Shown: positions 41,019 through 54,189 of the stretch, piece after piece
Numbering within the stretch: position 1 is the first letter of the stretch
Layout: each line of letters opens with the position of its first letter
From: Chimonanthus salicifolius
Taxonomy: Eukaryota; Streptophyta; Magnoliopsida; Laurales; Calycanthaceae
Length of the DNA stretch: 64,000 nt
NCBI GenBank assembly: GCA_013350335.1
Contig: CM023540.1
Coordinates: 49,334,552 to 49,398,551, forward strand
Direction of reading: 5' to 3'
The notes under the pieces: model-generated
What the model was told of the DNA's origin: nothing
What the model saw: only the letters and a program-made list of their open reading frames with translations
The model's database searches: none
Program-made: the position numbers and the translations under genes

Positions 41019-42931
41019 TGTAACGCCCCGCCCTTTTTCAATGCTTAAATTAGAGTAATTTTTTTTTTAATAGAAAAAGGGACAGAAATGTCACAACACG
41101 AGCCGAGTCCGAGTCTGAAGACCCGACCCTCGACTGGCCCAATCTAGCACACACGTAGAACAACCCACTAAATATTTGTGCATGTGCTAGCACAACTTGT
41201 AGAAAATAGTCTGCGGAAATATTTTTTATTAGAAAATGATACAAATTACTTTATTAGAAAAGATAGGAATTACTCAAACCATAAGTCAAATTTACCATAA
41301 CAAAGCCCAAAAATGGGAGTTATATTTAAGTAATTACATTTCCAACAAATACTCTTATAAAATTACATTGTTCTACCAAAATATCAAAATAAAGAACTAA
41401 AATCTCTAAGAGTCTCTTTTTCCATTTTGCTTAAGCTTGACTACCACTGGGTCCAGCCTCTCCTCCTTTGCCTTGATATGTGTTAACATCTAGGGGAAAA
41501 TATACGGGCTTAGTCAACTTGCCCAGTAGGAATTCCGATCAAGAAATGTACTACGTGTGTAATACCATAACAACATATAATAATAATCATATTGGGAAAA
41601 ACACATGTTATGATAAGTATACGTTTCTCAAAGGAAATCAAAAGATATTAAAATATCATAATTAAAATCCATACTTGATATTAATAACATGATGACATGC
41701 CATGGGTGTCATGCATCAATGAAATGACATCCAATACCCATGCATCAAATCATAGTTCTCTTTTCATTTCAATAGTTCTCAGTATTGGCCACTGATGTCC
41801 ACAGCATTTGAGGCGGCAACCACTAGGGTGTTATTACCCATTCACAATTTAATCAAGACTATCGGTGGAGTGTGGCATCCTCCCTCTGTGTAGGGTTTCG
41901 GGACCTATCCAGGAGCTCTTTGGCCCAATAAATGCTGTAACAATCATACACAAGGACAAGGCCAAAGCCTAACACTTGTATTATCAATATACACGAGACC
42001 AAGAGAGGTTCGAATATTTCTTTCTTGGCTCGGTAATGTAAATCCCTCCCATGCAACCATGCATGAGGATCATGTATGCAATCATGATGACAAAACATAC
42101 ATCATATAGTTCTAATATTTTTGCAATACATGAAAAATACCATATAATCTAACTCAATAGAAATCATATTGAAATAATCTCATTTTCATAATTCAAAGCT
42201 CACAATTTTAAGAAAGATACAAATATAGCAACTTCACACTTGTGTGCTTTAATAAAGTAGGGAATCCTACATGATCTAGGATGATCAACTAAAAGGGAAC
42301 TCATGCGGTTGCTCGAACAATGTCGAGATTACCCTCGGTTCCTTTTGTCCATGTATATGTTTCAAATCATAAATTTTCATGTTATTATCACATAAAATCC
42401 TTTGTCTAATTTACGTAGGTCTAGCCAAGACCTAAAGGGTCAACTGTATGATCTTCAAACTCTAAGGAATTCCATGTACATTTGATTTAATATCAAATAC
42501 CCTAACCTTATTAAACTGTACCTGTCTCAAGCTGATATATCGACACTGTCGATACATCGCATTTTGAACACAGCCGACACAACGATATTTCTCGATATGT
42601 CGTCTCACTCTGTCTGTTTATGTTCATGTTTTCTAGCTGTTCTCAGTCCACATGTATCGACCCAGTCGATACATCTAGGGGTTAATTGGTCCGAAGTGTG
42701 GAGCAATGTCGACGTGTTCTTCTAGGTTGTTCGTGTTTGTCCTTTGTTTCCAATCCATAATGTATCAATCCAGTTGATACATATACTGATGCATATATCC
42801 GAGGTGTAGACTTCATGTTCATTTCTGGTTATTTCCACGCCGATACATCGACCTAGTCGATACATCGTCCTGGAACCAGTTTGTCACCTTTTATTTCCTT
42901 TTCAATTTAGTCCTACCTAGACCGATATGTT
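41019..42931. repeat. LTR-like sequence with spaced hairpin motifs
   Basis: It begins TGTAACGCCCCGCCC, like the LTR ends at 36808 and 42932, but I could not find a matching end or a target-site duplication, so the right limit is arbitrary. There is no coding domain. Between 42538 and 42860 four inverted repeats built on TCGAC...GTCGA or its variants are spaced about 90-115 bp apart. Confidence 0.4.
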
Positions 42932-43326
42932 TGTAACGCCCCGACCCGATGGTGGGCCCGGAACGCTACTAATTTTTTTTTATATAATATCTCATCAACT
43001 AACATCATAGTTGGGTTGGACCTTCAAATTTGCCAAAAAACCCATCACAAAAAATGTCACACATGCTCTTCTCACGTGGAATTAAACATGTACCATATGT
43101 TCTCATATACAAATACATATTTCACAAACAAATATCTCCATTTATTTGATTAGAGTTACGAACGAAAACATAGCAATTTACACATATTTAGATTTATAGT
43201 ACCACAGACGGTATAAAATCAACATAACATCATTTTTTGCATGAAAATAGATGTAATAAACATATTTCCATCATCGGGAAATACGATTGACTGCAAAAGC
43301 TCCCTCATTCTAGCCCTGTGATTTCT
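42932..43326. repeat. Truncated LTR end at the duplication junction
   Basis: It starts TGTAACGCCCCGACCCGATG then GGCCCGGAACGCTACTAATTT, aligning with the first 50 bp of the LTR at 36808 (GGCCCGGAACACGACTAATTT). It stops at about 43326, where copy 2 of the segment begins. A short direct repeat TAGCCCTGTGATT at about 43313 and 43372 spans the junction. Confidence 0.6.
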
Positions 43327-43698
43327 TTCCATATTTCTTTCATTACAAGGCATATCAACCCAACCAAATTTATAGCCCTGTGATTGTCACCTTTCAAAAA
43401 AAAAAATTAAACCCTATGTTTGACAATTAAGGAATCTTATATGAATCATATTATAATCAACTTGTCAATCCACCAAAGATAGTTAAACATCTAAATTAGA
43501 TGCGAAAGGATAATGAAAGAAAAAGTGAGATTTGAAAAGTACTTTGCTTTTCGTAAAAATACTTTATTTTTTTATGCAAAATTCAGTATCATAGAAAATA
43601 TTGTTTTTAGTGAAAAACACAAATTACCCTAAAAATATATGTGGTCACCTGATTTTCTCGTTCCCCAATTTAAAGATTTCTTCGAAGTCAGAAAGAAG

Positions 43699-45312
43699 TC
43701 ATCCATCCGTACTTGAATTTAACTTGGAAAACCGGAATTTCAAATCTGCAGCCAAATTTCCCATGCCTGACTTAAAGAGATCCTTTAGCACTTCGATGTA
43801 AACAGGGAAGTTGGGCTTCAATCCTTTGTCGACCATCTCGACGAGAATGTCTCGAGCTTCAACTACACCCGATTCATGGAAAAGTCTCCCAAGCAAGCTG
43901 TAATTCATATTTCTGGAGTATTTATCCTTGCTGCTCATCTCAACAACATATCTATATGCATCCGTCACCTGCCCAGATCGAAAGTAGCCCTTTATAAAGA
44001 CTGCGTGAGTTGTGAGCCGTGGCTGAACTCCTTCTGCCATCATGTGATGGAGAAATTGTATGGCAAAATCCATATTTCCAAGCCTACAAGCATGAGAAGC
44101 GAATATTTCGTACGTCACAGAATCTGGAAGATAGCCCAAATTCTCCATCACTTGGAGAAGTTGGCAAGCTTCAGCAATCCGTCCCCTCTTACATAAACTG
44201 CCCAGCAAGTAATTGTAGGACTTGGTATTAGGATCACAACCAGAACTCCTCATTTCATCAAACAGATCATGTACTTGTTGAAAACTGCCATTCCTACACT
44301 TGGCTGCAATCAAGACATGGTAGTAGGATGTCTTTCTTGCAGTCTCTTGCATCACAAACATTGCCTGATCGAAGGAATTCAAAGCACAGAGTACTTTAAG
44401 CAGTGCATAGATCCCAGAACTGCAGCAGGATCCTTTCACTATGTTTAATGTCTCTACCACTCTTTTAACAGAATCCTTAGTCCTAACACCAGCAAGAAAC
44501 CCAAATGCCTTTTCTGTTAGACAATGCCCCTTCTTAGAAAGCTCCGTTAACAGAACAAGCATCCCTTCGTAGTCATCTAAACGCCCAAAATTATCAATCA
44601 TCAGATTGCAAATCTTGGAATTTGGAATAAAATCAGGTTGGGTCTTCCGAACCCAGGCAAAGAAACGCAGAGCCGAAACTCCATGTTCGTTCAAGGTATC
44701 AAGAATCTTGCTAACAGAACCTAAAGAAAGGTTGGGTTGCATCTGACTTAACTTCAACTCCATATGATCTTCTCCACGCTCAATCAGTACAATGATTTCA
44801 GCAAGTTCATCTGGATGGCATCGAACTTGGTTCTTTTGAGGACGTGAAGATGAAGAATGTAAAGAAGAAGAAGTCACAGAAAGCAACCAAAGAGAATGCA
44901 AAAAATTGCAAGGGTCACAGTATTTGTTCATCATACTGATGCCAGGGTTAGGTTTTCTAAGAGCAAAAGAATGCAGGAATCTCGCACATGAAGGATATAA
45001 TAATACAGAAGAAGAGATTGAGTAAGGTCGAAAGAGTAAAGAGAATGAATGCGAGAAACAAAATCTGGGATTTCTGTTCTCATCCACTAGAGAATTAGAT
45101 TTGGGGTTTGTGTAGAAAGAAGATTGGGTCTTTTCAGGAGAAGGGACGACAACGAAATGGCGAACACAAGAAATAGGGTATGAAGACTGGTACCTGATTT
45201 CCATATTTCTGCAAGAAGAGAGCTTCCTCGGAGCTTGCAACAACGGATATTTCCATTCCATGTTGCTCACCAAATTCTTTCCCATGAAACAGAAGTGGAG
45301 AATAACAATCAA
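43699..45312 (-). CDS. P-class pentatricopeptide repeat (PPR) protein, copy 2
   Basis: An open frame of 537 codons, the duplicate of the gene at 9121-10737, with the same PPR units from about residue 232 to the end and the same Ser/Arg-rich putative organelle-targeting N terminus. By hand I count about 21 substitutions and one lost residue (SGVVEARD for SGCVVEARD). Fifteen of the substitutions fall in the first 172 residues and only six in the remaining 365, so the repeat domain looks constrained in both copies. Start-codon uncertainty is the same: this copy has MM at 127-128. Nothing disabling is seen. As with copy 1 the likely role is organellar RNA binding; the target is unknown. Confidence 0.9.
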   Translation of the reverse strand: MIVILHFCFMGKNLVSNMEWKYPLLQAPRKLSSCRNMEIRYQSSYPISCVRHFVVVPSPEKTQSSFYTNPKSNSLVDENRNPRFCFSHSFSLLFRPYSISSSVLLYPSCARFLHSFALRKPNPGISMMNKYCDPCNFLHSLWLLSVTSSSLHSSSSRPQKNQVRCHPDELAEIIVLIERGEDHMELKLSQMQPNLSLGSVSKILDTLNEHGVSALRFFAWVRKTQPDFIPNSKICNLMIDNFGRLDDYEGMLVLLTELSKKGHCLTEKAFGFLAGVRTKDSVKRVVETLNIVKGSCCSSGIYALLKVLCALNSFDQAMFVMQETARKTSYYHVLIAAKCRNGSFQQVHDLFDEMRSSGCDPNTKSYNYLLGSLCKRGRIAEACQLLQVMENLGYLPDSVTYEIFASHACRLGNMDFAIQFLHHMMAEGVQPRLTTHAVFIKGYFRSGQVTDAYRYVVEMSSKDKYSRNMNYSLLGRLFHESGVVEARDILVEMVDKGLKPNFPVYIEVLKDLFKSGMGNLAADLKFRFSKLNSSTDG

Positions 45313-48252
45313 TGAAATTTACGAAAGCTTAGCAGATAGGTTCCGACTGGATACGAAGGCAAACGGCGAAGCCAAGTATCCACGACCCGGTGGAAATTTA
45401 AAATTTTATGAAATTTTTTAAAAAAAAATACTAAAAAATCTAGAATATTAAAAAATATTGTAGTGTAAATTTTGTTTTTATTTTATCCTAACTTATGAGA
45501 AAATATCAGTTTCCTTGTAAGACAAAGATGTCATTTGTTTCTATATGATCTTGAACAGAAATATATTCATGAATTATAATTATTTTATTGTATATTTTGA
45601 CTTGAGATAGATAACAAAAACTCACAATTATTAATTTAATATTAAGTAAAGATGTCTGATGTTAGGAGTTTGAGACTGAAGCATATTATAGTATTTTATT
45701 TATACAATTATGTACTCATGTAATATAGAATTAGACTCTAGAAACCTCTACACCTAATCATTATTATAATTTATTTTGAAAAATATTAAAAAATATAAAA
45801 ATAAATGTAATAAAATTTTCTTTATAGATGTAAGAAAGAAATCTAGTTAATAACTTACTAAATTAACGTACAAACCACTATCTTGTTTTATTTGAAAATG
45901 ATAAAAATTTGAAAAAATAGAAATTTTTTGTTTAGTCCCAATTTTTGGTCTGTATAATCTTTACCTTTATTACAAACCAAATGAAACTATTTTTTAACAA
46001 AAACTATATTAAAAAAGAAGAAGCAAAATTCACCTCATAATATCATGATGTATTTTCAAAACATCAACTAATTCTTTGGTAATATTTTAGTTTTCTCTTC
46101 TTCTTTTTTTTCAAAAACTCTCATTGGTATATAACTATATACCAATTCACATTTTGAACCAACTGGTACGATATTAACTGACTGGTTTTTTAAAGAACCA
46201 AGAGAAAAAAAAAGACGGTTTTTATAAAAGAAAAAATCAGATTCTTTGCTAGATTGTCCGTGGAAAACCTCAATGGAGATGGTTGGGGACTTGGGGGAAC
46301 TCCCAACCAAGAGAAGAAGGGAAGGAGAGAATTCGCTTGAAGAGAAATGGAAAAAAAATAAAGGAGAGAGAATGACTCACCCCTGCCGGGAACGGAGAAT
46401 AGAAATTTGAGAGAAATACTACGAAATAATGCAAAATGAAGTGAAAATAGGGTTTTGGTTAGTTAAATTGAGTTTTTCTCAAACGATTTCTTTTTGGAAT
46501 TTTGAAAACCTTAATAAAAACTAGGTGTTAAAATTTTGGGCCCTAGGGTTCAAATCTAAATTAAAACGATAAATCAAAGGTTTTTTCATAATTTTCAAAA
46601 AATATTGGAGTAAAACAAAAATTCATTCAATCTCATCGAATCTTCCGATGCTAAGCATTAGATCATAATTGTAATTAGAAGATACATGTCACTATAGGAT
46701 ACTTGAGAAAATGAATTTCATATTAGGTGTTTTCTCATGTTAGTTTTCTATTTTCTAAAGTTTTTAGACACTTTCCAAATTTTAGGACATTTTAAAAAAA
46801 TTTAATACATACTTTATTCTTATCATAATTTCATCTAATACTCAATAAAAATGACGTTATTTTTAACAAAAATATGTTCACATTAAGTTTTCTATTTTTC
46901 CTATTTTTCTCACACTTCTTATATTTCTTAAAAAATGGAGGAGAGAGAAACTGTATCGTTGGTATGCCTCTCAAATTCATAGTTGAACATTTTTTTTAAT
47001 CATGCATAATATTCAAAACCTACAAAATTGATGGTTTCACCAAAAATGGTCCATTTTGTAGACTTGAGAGGAGGGGTATGACTTGGAACTTTGGATATGT
47101 AAAATGTTTACGCAGGTGGAGATTTCCTTGAGCATCAAAGCATAAGTTTGGCATGCACACATGAACTGGTGGGCCTTAGGAAACAAGTGAAAATTTCTAA
47201 TACAAATTATATTTATATAATTTTGTATATTTATATTCAAATTGAGTATAATATATATTTAGCATAATTTTCTCATGGAGATGTTATTTATATATTTAGC
47301 ATGCCTATTTTATATATTTAATGCATTCCTGGCGAAAATTCAAAATATTCAAATTGAGTATAATATATATAGAGAGAGGAAGAACAGATACATAAAAAAC
47401 ATACCTCTTGTTGATAAAATTCAGTTCCAAATCGATGGTCACCAGTCTAATGCCATTTTCACCTAAATCTCTTTTTCTACTTCTTTCTTCCTTTTCTTCT
47501 ATTTTAGAACCTTCATTAATAACCAATCATTCATTGTCTTATAAAATAAATCAAATGCTGCAAATCACACTATTTGATTTTTTTTTCCCTTCCATCAACG
47601 AATCATCAAAGAGAGACCCAAGCAATCTCCACTCTAACTTCATTTTTTTCTACCTCTATAAGCTAAAAAAAGCTAGGTTAAGAAAAGCTATCTATTGTTA
47701 TCTTCAACAAGCTAAGAGTGAAGTTCGGTCTTCTCTCTCACAAAATGTTAGATTAGAGAGAGGTAACACACACTTGGAATAAGTGAGCTTCCAAGTCTCT
47801 CAATTGAGTAATATAAAATAATAAAGGAAAGATATGAAAAGATTGGAGATATAGAAATATATGTGTTCATTGATATTGTGTTGTACATACCTCTTTAAAT
47901 AAGAAACAAGCAAGCAACTATCTACCCAAGTCTAAGGACCCATTACCATATCATGCCCTAAGTCTAAGGATCCATCACCATAACATGCCCTAAGTCTAAG
48001 GATCCATCACATTACATGGGACGACAAATTAGCCATAATCTAACAACTAAGACTCATCTAATGACACCTCATAAACTAATCCATTATTGATAGGAAACCA
48101 GTATCTCACATTCATAAGAACAACAGTCTATATCCTAGATGATGAGTGGTGGATGACACACAGAAGAAATCACACATGACTCAATACATTTGTAGATTCC
48201 ACCAACAATCAACATGAAAACCTTTCAATGATACTAATATGGAGTTTATGCA
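45313..48252. other. Intergenic sequence between PPR and GLR, copy 2
   Basis: The counterpart of 10738-15199 without the fold-back element (empty site near 45694). AT-rich; no gene recognised. An 80-codon minus frame at 46068-46310 is not open to the same extent in copy 1, so I do not call it. The 3' part flanks the GLR gene. Confidence 0.5.
47927..48017. repeat. Short tandem repeat, about 32-bp unit, copy 2
   Basis: Three units of AAGTCTAAGGATCCATCACC...ATGCCCT, the first less eroded than in copy 1 (14878-14962). Confidence 0.85.
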
Positions 48253-51200
48253 TTAGTTTCTAACATCTATATGAATATGGGTATATCTATACCTTGACCT
48301 GAAAAGCCAAGCCATAGAAATCATTCTCCACCTTCTTCTGGCAAGAGTTTGACAATCCAATGTTTGGAAATGGGGCACATTAGCTTCACCAACCATGCTT
48401 ATCCTTTCTGAGGATCTACCATTTGCATTTGGGCTAATAGGATCCATAAAACCATTAGCAGAAGAAGACCCATTGGTGTGTCTAACACTTGGTGCGAGGC
48501 ATTCATCAGGTCTAGCACTTGAATCTCTTTCCTTGAAGAGTCTGATGAGAGCAATAAGTCTTTGATGAAGGGAGAAGTTGGTATCATGAGTGAGCAGAAT
48601 ATGCCTATGCTCATAAAGGAAAGAAGAGAAATAGATCAACAGAGCTGAAATTGAAACGACTCCAGTGAAGAGAAAGAGGCCCCAGAAGCTATCTAGGGTG
48701 AGACTGTTGGAAGTTGAAGGCGTGACACGGTCTACACAAGTGGTTTGTGGCCCTATCCATTTCTTCTCTATATCCTTTATCTCTTCTCCTTCCGTTACAT
48801 TCAAAATAGCCCTTGAAATGTCAGGGACTAAAGGGGACCCACTGGGAAAGATCTGGGGAAAAAACAGAGAGTTTAGTAATGCTAACATTTACTTGGTGTA
48901 ATAATTTCATGTGACACTCCATCATCTTACCACTCAACATCCATCCACACTTGAATGTAAGTGGTAAACAAGGTTAAGATAGAATGTGAGGTTATAAGGA
49001 ATATAGTCTTTGATATGAAAAATGGAACAAGAGAAAAACAAAGAGCCAACCATTAATGATGATGATGATAGTTTACAGATTATGCCAATGTAGGGAATTT
49101 TGAAGTCAATCTCGCTAGTATTTCATCCTAATGGAATTTGGTATGCTACTACTAGTAAGATATCACCTTTGACTTGTTCTATTTAAATTATATCATCAAA
49201 ATTGTCAAAATCATATATTACATCTAGTTGGAGTCCGCAATCATACTTGAACAATGAACTTCTTTCCAGTTAGATTATGTAAATTATGATTTATATTCAG
49301 ATAGTGTCTACATGGGAGTAGTCTAATCTCTAATTTGGAAATCAAAGAACAGAAATCATGTACTCACAAAAGCAAAGCCGTCAGTCTTGTAGATGGGCCC
49401 AACCATTCTGTATTTATCACAATTTCCATTCTTTGCAAGGAAGAGTCTAAGGTAAGGAATCTCATCAACAATGGCACCAACACCACCCTTCTGAGCTCCA
49501 TTATTCAAGGCTTCAGCAAAATCTTCATCAGTAACATATTCCTTAAGCATTTTATCTGGAATGTTCAACTGTTTAATGAGGAGTTCCTTCACAGAAGACC
49601 CCTTTTGGTACCCTACTTTGTACCCATTGTTGATCACATCATAGATGTCGTTGATTTCTGGCCGAAGCTGTTGAACTGTCAGCATTGAACTCAAGTTCGC
49701 AGTGTAGCTACTACTTAGTATCAATACCACAAACACCCATATGACCAGCACAAACCTAGAAAAGTTGTTTACAAGCCTTTCTCCTGCATGCATCAAAACC
49801 ATCCCAGCTTTCTTACTCAAGGATTTAAGGTAGAAAATTGCATTGAAGATTTAAAATTGATATTATATGATCAATGGGGCCATGAATATCAGGCTCAGAA
49901 CAATTGATTCAAAATCATGGTCTGAAACTTCTCAGACCTAGCTATTTGGTAGCATCAATTATGATGGATCACAACATCACTCATATTGCAGATAATAACA
50001 TTGATCCAACAATGCATTGATACTTCAATTTGGGTTTTGGTAGGGGGTATGACTTGAGAATCAGAGGCCTTACTGGATATGGGGCCAATTTTTGTAATTT
50101 GTACTACTACAGTAGTTGTCTTAGAAATCTAAAAAATCTTTGCAACAAAAAAGGTATTGTGTAGCTCCTTGCATAAGGGAACTACTCAGAGAAAAGACAT
50201 TGAAAGAGTATCCCCTTTCTCAAGTGATTCCTTAGTCATGGCTTTTATAAAACCATGACTTGATAACATTCTCGTGGTAGAACTCTCTTAAAAGCTAGCC
50301 ATTGAGTGAAAGGTGCATCAAGTGTTATATAGTCATTGGTTTCACAAATTAACCGATGTGAGACTTTTTGTCACTTCATATTAACCGAATCATAAGGTGT
50401 CCATTGTCATTCGCAAAGACATACAAAGTAGTTGAAATGATACTGTACTGTGAGCAAAGACGAGCGTGGAGAAAATGAACCATAGCATGATTCCAACTTG
50501 ATGGTTAATCGAGCCCCTAAATTCGACGTTTACTCTGTACTCAAGAGCCCACACCACCATGCCAGTGAAGATAAAAGCAGCCCCTGTTGTGAGCCACATA
50601 GTCCAACTGAGTGGCTTCAAGAAAATCCATGCGTTGTTCCTCTTGTCTTGTGCCAAAACTACCATTGTAACACCAGAATCTATGTAAGGCATTGTGAAGT
50701 CCACAAAAAGCGAACGGTTGTATATGATCGTTGTATCACCCACAACTGCATCGAATCTCTGTTTATAACACCTCACAGCAAGACAGCAAGTTAAAATTAA
50801 TAAATAAACCATCTTTTTTGTCTCCGTTTTACATGTAAACCACTCACTTTCCCAATTTTGATCCTAGTCAGAGTGTGTTATTAATTAGCATTGAATTGAT
50901 CATGTATTAGATAGTGATTAGCTCCCAAATGTGAAACCAGTTATCAATGCAAATTTGTGTACACTCCAACCAACACTAAAAAATTGGAATATATCTAGTT
51001 CAAAGACAACTGATTGAGTGGTTTGTATTATCATTCTCAAGCGAGATGAAATGTATGCAAGAAAATGGTAGAGAAGATGTAGCCAATCAGATATCTAATT
51101 TCTACTATAATTTTCAAATCATCAAAAACTAAAAATTAGGATGAATAAAAGGAGACGAATTGCTATTCACCAGATGTAACTGACCTTGAAGTACACTTGA

Positions 51201-53965
51201 TCGACGAGTTCATTGTAAGTATGATTCGTATGATTCGTGATGTCGAAGGAAACAAACTTATGAGGAATGGCATATGGTAAGTGTCTAAGTACGGCCTTAA
51301 ACACATCTATAGAATACCCTTTAGGATATGTTTGGTTAGTGTTTTTGTCTTCAATCACACTGACAAACTCATTAAATCCTTCTTTTTTGGGGACACCAAT
51401 TATCAACTTCTTTCCTCTTGTAGGTATCTCCCAACCCTTTGGCACAAGTTTTGGTTCACCTGGCCATATGATTGTCTTGAGTTGATCCATAGAATTTGAA
51501 TCCATGTTCTTACTAGTGTTTATATCCTTATGAAGTCCATCAGTTTGTGTCCAATACCCTATAACTCTCTCACCTTTCCCAATCACATTCACTATCTGAA
51601 AGGCCAACAATTCCAATTGTCCATGGACTAGATGAAATTCACCACTTAGGCCTTTGAATTTTGTCTTCAAGATTGCATCACGAAGCTTCGGTCCCTTGTC
51701 GAATACACTAAATCTTGACAAGTCAGTAGAATTTTCAGTTGTTCGTAGCTTATGGAAATGGAAATTTTCAGTCCCCACTTGAATTGCAGCCTTTGCAAGA
51801 GCCCACACTGTATCATATGCCCACAACCCAAAAATATTTAGCTCTGTTCTTTCAACAGTTGGATTCTCTACAAAGAATTTTCTTTTCCATCTAACCACAA
51901 AATCTTTGTGTTCATTGGACATTGGAATGTAAGGCCTTACACCTAAAACACCTTGCATGGATTGGATGACAGTAGAATTTATTGAATCCAACTTGTTAGT
52001 TAGTCCATCTGTTATAATCCAAGCATACCCTTCGCTCATCATTCCGACCTCGTTGATTTTCGTAAAGAAGTGGGAGCTTAGATTGGATGATAAATGAACC
52101 ACAAAAACCCTAGTTTGCATTGTCTCCAACTTGTATAGCTCTTCAACTATTTGGTCATTGGTCGCCAAATGCGATATGACACTCCTATATGGAACTTGTG
52201 CACCAACTTCTTGTAATGCATCAGTGAGATAAGAAACGATTCCATTTCCATATTCAGTGTCTTCGTAGATAGGGACAACTTGCCTCCATTTACAGGCTTG
52301 AACAATGGAAGCAATAGCTTTCACTTGAGAAGAATCATTTAGTGTAGTTCGAATAAAATAAGGTGTTTTGATCGGAGAGAGGAAAGGACTTGTGGCTGAG
52401 AAAGAAAGGATAGGAACATGAGCTTTGCTGCCAAGATTTGCCACGAACTCGGCCTGAGCAGATGTTTGAGGGCCTATGATTGCTTTCACTTCGACATTTT
52501 TCACCAAATCTAGTGCTGCATCACAAATACAAAGCAAAAACAAATCAAAACCAAGTTCATTGAAGCATAGTGTAAATACTTAAAAAGAACTCAAGTTGCT
52601 CTGAGTTGACTTGACTCGGTAAAATTGACATTTTTTTTACTGATTCTTTCTTCGTGGATTGAAAAACTTGTCTCAGTTTGTTGATTCTATTGAATTTTGA
52701 GTCGAATTTGAGCTTCAAAGCTTTCAATCTATAACTGAAGACTATTGGTTTCGGCCACATTGGAGAACTTCAAATTGGATGTCTTAAGATGTTAAGAATA
52801 ATTACATGAAAAAAATGACTCACCATGATAAGAGAGATAATTGAGTTCATGCCCGCCCTCGATGGCCGATCAAAGATTAAAAGAGGTAGGCCCCCTCTAT
52901 TAAGATTCATTGATACCTCGGTGTACACACTGGAGGAGTAAGGAAACAAAATAACTCTTGGTCCATGGTCCATTGATGGAGGGTATGCTCATGTTTAGTG
53001 TCTTAGACAGGCACTTCAAGCTAATAAGTAGGGGTGAAACAAATCAGTGGGTTTGGGTTATATATTTGTATTTTTGGATTGGGTCGGGTTGGAAAAAAAA
53101 GAACCCGTATGAAATTCGGGTCGGTTGGTTTAAGAAATTTAAAATCAACCCGACCCAACCCGATATAACATGAGTTCATCAAGTTATAAAACAACACTCG
53201 GGTTGAACCGGGTCAGAAATTCGGATCGGGTCGGGTTGATTAATCCGAATTAGCAATTTAGGGCGGATCAGGTCAGGTTCAATAAGTTTAGACATGGGTT
53301 GGTTGGATTTATTAAAGCCCAATCTGATCTGATCTAAGTTTTAGCCTCCTAATAAGCATTTGCTCTTATTCCTTTTTTTCATAGACATTGAGAAGCAAAC
53401 TAAGATCATCCAGAATTCAAGATACAACAATCTATGCAACCCTAAATCGACATCCTTAAATGATTTTCAAAAGTTCAATTTTAATTTACCGTCAAAACAT
53501 GGGGATTTCATTTTATTTGTTTTTACTTTTTGCAAACAAGGGCAGTAGGTTTTTCCCTCTAAGAAACCGTAGTTCTTGTCAATGTATTTCTTGTAGGCCA
53601 TGGAAATTAGTGGCTGTTGGTGCTACAAACCCTCAGCCTCTAACAACAGAGACAAAAACATGGAGGAACTTGAAAAGCCTTATTACAATACCCATAGATG
53701 CTGCGTCGACGATGCCTCCGTTCGAATTCCTCCGATGAAGAACAAGCTTTGTATTGTAGTTACGGTCGGCATTGAAGTCGTCGACAGCCATCGAAATACA
53801 ACTCATGCTCATTTTTCCCAGCCATGTCCCCGTGTCGAGAACTACTCCGACGTCGAGTGAAGTCTCAGTGTTGTTTCGAGCTGTGGCAATATCGCAACCA
53901 AAGGGGCTGAGAGAGACGTAGAAGAGGGAAACAAAGAAAAGACCGTTGCCATGGGTGACCTTCAT
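48253..53965 (-). CDS. Glutamate receptor-like (GLR) ion channel, copy 2, intact
   Basis: The splice model on the minus strand is exon 1 53692-53965, exon 2 51185-52515, exon 3 50449-50758, exon 4 49368-49783, exon 5 48253-48852; all introns are GT-AG and the joined frame is 2931 nt (976 residues). Residues 1-30 are a hydrophobic signal peptide. An amino-terminal periplasmic-binding-type domain follows (DVGVVLD, AIIGPQTSAQAEFV). S1 runs from about GKKLIIGVPKKEG to FDAVVGDTTI, M1 588-609, pore loop 620-636 ([15 protein letters not shown]), M3 648-672 with SYTANLSS (663-670; SYTASLTS is commoner), S2 to GSPLVPDISRAIL, M4 832-855, then a Ser-rich cytosolic tail. Known role of the family: amino-acid-gated, calcium-permeable plasma-membrane channels in plant signalling. 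Length and order fit the family. The start is the only Met before the signal peptide. Confidence 0.93.
53029..53348. mobile_element. hAT-type MITE in GLR intron 1, copy 2
   Basis: The same insertion as 20073-20395 with the same 8-bp target-site duplication CTAATAAG (53021-53028 and 53349-53356). The ends are TAGGGGTGAAAC and GTTTTAGCCTC. The interior GGGTCGGGTTG / CAACCCGACCC motifs are better preserved than in copy 1. Confidence 0.9.
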
Positions 53966-54189
53966 ATTTTATGTTTTGAAACTTAAAAAAGTTCCCAGAG
54001 GCCTGGTTGGATAAGCTTTTAAGTACTTCTGTAGCATCGCCTCCTAGTCTCCTTTACAAATCAGATGAGTATTCAACGTTGGACGATCCTACTTAGATTC
54101 TTTCTTTTTAATAGGCTGATAGGCAGATTCCATGCAAGTGGGTTCTCATTTCTGGGTAATTCAGAAATGTCTACGTGCAATTGCGCCCA

